From: Heloderma charlesbogerti
Taxonomy: Eukaryota > Chordata > Lepidosauria > Squamata > Helodermatidae
Length of the DNA stretch: 64,000 bases
Assembly (NCBI GenBank): GCA_026122225.1
Contig: JANEZZ010002661.1
Coordinates: forward strand, 310,001 to 374,000
Reading direction: 5' to 3'
Part shown: positions 59,907 through 64,000 of the stretch, in pieces
How the letters are laid out: every line of letters starts with the position of its first letter
Position numbering within the stretch: position 1 is the stretch's first letter
Program-made: the position numbers and the translations under genes
Notes under the pieces: model-generated
Seen by the model: only the letters and a program-made list of their open reading frames with translations
Database searches by the model: none
What the model was told of the DNA's origin: nothing

Positions 59907-60997
59907 TAGGGATGTCAGAGAATTCCGCCACGGATCACGGTGAGGCCGAATGCCAGTGCATTCGGCCCCCTGAACTCCGTGGTGGAACGGCCTGTCCCCC
60001 GCCCCCCCACGGATCCCCCCCTGGACAAGACTCACCTGGGGCGGATCTTCCGGGCGGCGGCGGCTCCGGCAGCGGCTTCGGCGGCTGTGGAGGCCGGTCT
60101 TCCGACCGGCTGCCGCCGCCGCCATTTCCACTCTTGTAAAAAAAAAAGAAAGAAAAAGAAAGACGTGATAGGCTATGTAAAGATTTACGTAGCCTATCAT
60201 GACTAGGTTTTTTTTTTTAAAAAAACACGACGTGATAGGCTACGTAAATCTTTACGTAGCCTATCATGGCTGGGGGGGTTAAAAAAAACAAAACCGCGTA
60301 CGCAAATGGCGGCGGCTATGGCTGCCGCCATTTGCGTTCCTTATTTTTGCCCTCTTAATCTACGTAAATATTTAGGTAGACTATGACAGCGAAAATACGC
60401 AAATAGTGTAGCGGGCGCTATTTGCGTCCCTTTTTGATTCCCTGTTTTAGCCTACGTGAATATTTACATAGGCTAAAATGGGGAATCAAAAAGGGACGCA
60501 AATAGTGCCCGCTACACTATTTGCGTTCCCCTTGATTTTCGCTGTCATAGTCTACATAAATATTTACATAGACTAAGATGGCCAAAAATAAGGAATGCAA
60601 ATGGCGGCGGCCATAGCCGCCGCCATTTGCGTACGCGTTTTTTTTTAACCCACCCAGCCAAGATAGGCTACGTAAAGATTTACATAGCCTATCACGTCGT
60701 TTTTTTTAAAAAAACCCAGCCATGATAGGCTACGTAAATCTTTATGTAGCCTATCATGTCTTTTTTTTTTTTTTAAGAAGACTGGAAGTGGTGGCGGCGG
60801 CAGCCAGTTGGAAGACCAGCTGCCACCGCCGCTGAAGCTGCTGCCGCCTGGAAGATCCGCCCCAGGTAAGTCTCGTCCCAGGGGGGGATCTGCGGGGGGC
60901 AGGGGGTGGCAGGCCGTTCCGCCACGGAGTTCGAGGGGCTGAATGCACTGGCATTTGGCCTCACCAAGATCCATGGCGGAATTCTCTGACATCCCTA
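59907..60997. mobile_element. Hairpin element copy C (fold-back, both ends alike)
   Basis: A 1,091-bp near-palindrome whose two ends are almost the same, TAGGGATGTCAGAGAATTCC. Seven TACGTAAA or similar hairpins (about 60165, 60230, 60357, 60446, 60546, 60661, 60721) flank a centre near 60460 in mirror order. Flanks GTTCAGCA and CATACCTA do not match, unlike the other copies. Outward splice-donor-like sites are the complement of 60030-60035 (GTGAGT) and 60866-60871 (GTAAGT). Open frames here are palindrome artefacts. Confidence 0.88.
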
Positions 60998-61589
60998 CAT
61001 ACCTATGACTTTGGCTTACAGTAAGCCACCACTATGCTTTTCCTATGTGGGGCCCCGTATACATATCTTGACTGCTGTCTTGTTGACCCATCCCCACCTC
61101 CAGATGTGGCTTGAAGAAAGGTGCATTCAGAAGAAGAAACATTCTGAAAAGCTTGACCAAGATAGGATAAGTGTTGATATCATCAGTTTGATGCAGTGTT
61201 GATATATACAGAGCAAGAGCTGATGTCTAAAAGTGGCCTGGTAAAGTCATCTTAAACTTCGTTCCCATTTTCATCCAGCTTTACCATCATCTCGGTCAAA
61301 GATGAGCCTCGTAGATAAAGCTGCTTGCTGGACGACTTGGGAAATACTTCTGACTTTGGAATTACTAGTCCTATATCATCATCATGTTAATTACTAATAT
61401 CCTACTCTTCCTTGGAAATCTCCGAGCAGCTTACATAGGGCTCCCAGCGGTCTTCCATACAGGTTCTGATCAAGTCTACATTTCAGCAGCAGGTATTGCC
61501 ACATAATCCTCTAGGCCCAGTTCAGAAACGATGTTTTAAAGTAAAAATAAGGATTCAGAAGGTTTATGTGAAGACAATAAAGGATCTAG

Positions 61590-61835
61590 AAGATAAGTCA
61601 TGTGAGGCAAGGCTGAAGGAACTAGGAGTGTTTGGACTGGAGAAAAGAAAATGAAAGGAGGGATTTGCTAGATATTTTAAACTAATTAATCTGATAGAGG
61701 TGTCACCCAGTTCATACTTCTGGCTTAAATATATGAGCTCCAGGAGGTTCATAAAACTCACCTTATCTATGAGGTGAGTATTCTGGCTTCCAAATGATTC
61801 TCCAGCTTTGATTTTAATACCCCTACTCCCCACCC
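61590..61835 (+). mobile_element. CR1-like LINE fragment, diverged
   Basis: Plus reading in broken frames has KELGVFGLEKRK near 61613-61650, resembling the LGLFSLEKR block of CR1 ORF2, with a possible 3' piece at 62210-62440 (VSKEAVKFYSLEVFKK). Old and decayed. Confidence 0.5.
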
Positions 61836-62665
61836 CACCTGCATCCCACCCACCAATCCACCAAATTATGTCCCACCCCATTTATAGGCAGTGGTGCCCT
61901 GACTGGTGGCAGTGAACTGTGGAAAAAGGGAATGTAGGGGGTTTCTCCTCCCTCACTTCTGGTGCCTGGCACAGTGGGAAGTCTCTTCCCACTCCCTAGA
62001 CTATACCAGTCAGGTGTGGGATTGAAGGGAAGGAGGAATTGGGTGGGGGAGGGACAGGGTTTGGGGGCTGAGTGGTGCAAATTTGGTTTGGTTTGAAATA
62101 AGCCAAGTTAATTCAAGATTTTTTGGGAAGTAGCTTAGATTATTTTCGAGCCAACTGAATGCAAGCCAGGGGTGTTTGCCCATCTCTAATCTCTGAAAGT
62201 GGGAAGTAATTATTGTATGTTCTGTCTATCTGAGGATAGGACAGGACGTGATGGTTCAACATTATATGAAGATCATTTTAAGTTAAATATTATGGAGAAA
62301 TTCTTAATTAGAATGACAGTTCAGCAAAGGAACAAGGTGTCAAAGGAGGCTGTAAAATTTTATTCCTTGGAAGTATTCAAGAAAATGGTTAGAAAGGTGG
62401 GTTGGAAGCTTATAAAAATCTATAAACCAGTTGTCTGTGGAGTGTTTTAATTGCCAAAGCAATGAGCAAGTTTGAAATAAAAAAGCCAAGTAAACTAGTA
62501 CAAAAACAAATAAAATCAAGAGTAGCTAGTCATAAACATGAGAAGATTTACCACACTGAGGAATGAAATATAAATTGGATAGGCTGTTAAGGCTCTGTGC
62601 CTTTAAGAGCCTGGTCTAAATGTTTCTCTAAGTCTATTTTGTCTCTTTGATTTCATTATTTTAAG

Positions 62666-62800
62666 CCAGCCTTTCCCAACCTCATGCTCTCCAGAAGTTT
62701 TAGACTTCAAATCCCATCTGCCCCAGCCAGCATGGCCAATGGTCAGAAACACTGGGAGTTGGAGTCCATAACACCTGGAGGGCACCAGGTTGGAGAAGGC
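62666..62800. repeat. Palindromic MITE (family P1)
   Basis: CAGCCTTTCCCAACCTCATG on the left and GAGGGCACCAGGTTGGAGAA on the right. Confidence 0.78.
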
Positions 62801-64000
62801 AATTTCAAGCTAATGGCTAAGTGGTCTACCCTACAAAGGAGGCAATCAGTTAATCGAGAATTGGTTTGCCAAGCTTATATTTCTTTATGGCACACACAAT
62901 TTGTGATTAGGAAAAAAAATGATTTGATGGCACTTTCATCTTGGGTGTTCCAGCCAAGAAGAGGGTGAAATAAGTAGTACAAGTACTGCTCCACTAACCT
63001 ATCTCTCTTTCTTGACTTGTCGTTGCTCGATGACCAAGAAAGAAACAGGATCTCAGTGGGGAATCAAAAGCAGAATCCCTGAGAGCCTAACAAAAGAAGT
63101 CAAATGACTATTTGGTACTAGGAGATTCAAGCAGACTAAAGCAACTGATCTGAATCTAATCCATTAAGCTACACTGGGGGTAAATCAGGCAGACAGTGAT
63201 TAGGGGTCAGGTCTGCCCTCCAAATAGTAGTCTCCTGAACAATCATTTGCTTGACACCTTCAAAATCAAGTGGAATGTGTGTTGTCACAAGAACAAAAAC
63301 CTTTGAATTCTATCAGTGGTTTTTCAGCTACAATCCCTGTTCCTATTTGCAGTTAGGGTTGTTTGCCCTGCCTTTCAATTCTCTTTCGTGAAAGACTTTC
63401 TTCTGCCTTCTTTGACACTCTTGGGATTGCCTAATGACTGTGGCCAAGAATGTACAATTTAGTCTATCCTATCCAGGCATAACCTTAGGGAAGGCATAAC
63501 CTTAGGGAGAAAAACTCATGGATAGGCTTGGCAACCCATGACTAACCAAATAAGAATGTCCTTAATTATTTTACCCAAGGCAGAATTGTGTAGCTAGTTA
63601 TCTTTTGCCCACACCACTTTCTATTTCTGTAACAAGAGGGAGAAGGGATTGAAGATATTCACACAACCCACTTCCTCAAGCAGTGGGAAGTTTCAGGGTC
63701 AGTTTCCCTGTAGGGAGGCAATACTAGGGAGACTTAGGGTGAATACAGGGTAGCATGCAGTCTCCCAGGTAGGCAATAATTATCTTGCAACATCATCAGT
63801 GCCCCCAAAGTAACAGCACATTATTACAGCTCTTCAAAGCAGCTTTTACCAGCTAATTACAAAACCCAGACATCTACCTCTTTCTCTGGACAGATTTGAA
63901 CTGCAAAACCATTTCCTTAAGGGGATGTGACAAATTTTCAAGTGGAGATGTATGGATTTTGTTAAATCTGTGTTTCGTGGATTGTCCGGAGTTTTTTGTT

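Larger units (their letters stand above)
24855..64000 (-). other. CDH23: CDH23 upstream intron, more than 39 kb
   Basis: No further CDH23 exon recognised. It holds all six hairpin elements, the tandem LTR-like pair, L2 and CR1 pieces, SINEs and MITEs listed separately. Longer stretches with nothing recognised are 26000-26900, 27020-27900, 29400-31200, 32100-35100, 37700-38800, 44500-45180, 51200-53900, 54200-57400, 59430-59900 and 62810-64000. A 159-base exon could still be missed by eye. Confidence 0.65.

Overview
This window looks like an intron-rich vertebrate genomic segment, most likely from a squamate reptile (lizard or snake). I see no prokaryotic or viral gene organisation. The lineage call rests on the repeats: a nearly complete BovB (RTE-clade) LINE, CR1 and L2 LINE fragments, tRNA-derived SINEs and many palindromic MITEs, with none of the usual mammalian SINEs. 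I cannot name the species.

The only host gene I can support lies on the minus strand: six exons of the cadherin-23 gene (CDH23), with conserved splice sites and compatible phases. In transcription order they are 24790-24854, 23037-23274, 17775-17880, 17552-17679, 8748-8820 and 635-751. Together they give 727 coding bases (about 242 residues) covering the end of extracellular cadherin repeat EC5, all of EC6 and the start of EC7. Exon lengths (65, 238, 106, 128, 73, 117) match the human exon run c.1450-2176 as I remember it. The next upstream exon was not found, so 24855-64000 appears to be more than 39 kb of a single intron, and the next downstream exon lies before base 1.

Region by region: 1-24.9 kb holds the exons, with a BovB LINE (2754-5630) inserted into a CR1 and flanked by a 12-bp target duplication. 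24.9-38 kb is intron with scattered MITEs, an L2 piece and the first copy of a hairpin element. 38.8-44.4 kb is a nest of mobile DNA: three more hairpin elements, two tandem LTR-like units with possible internal remnants, and an inserted AATAAA-bearing repeat. 45-47.5 kb is an L2 LINE with recognisable reverse transcriptase motifs. 47.6-64 kb is intron with two more hairpin elements, SINEs, CR1 tails and repeat-poor DNA.

The most unusual content is a family of six non-autonomous DNA elements (27907-28412, 38819-39281, 39522-40225, 42693-44031, 50238-51130, 59907-60997). They have TAGGGATG-like ends. Four carry identical or nearly identical 8-bp target duplications, as hAT-superfamily elements do. 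Their interiors are built from repeated short hairpin modules arranged in mirror order, and most ends carry an outward-facing splice-donor-like AG|GTAAGT sequence. I do not recognise this family.
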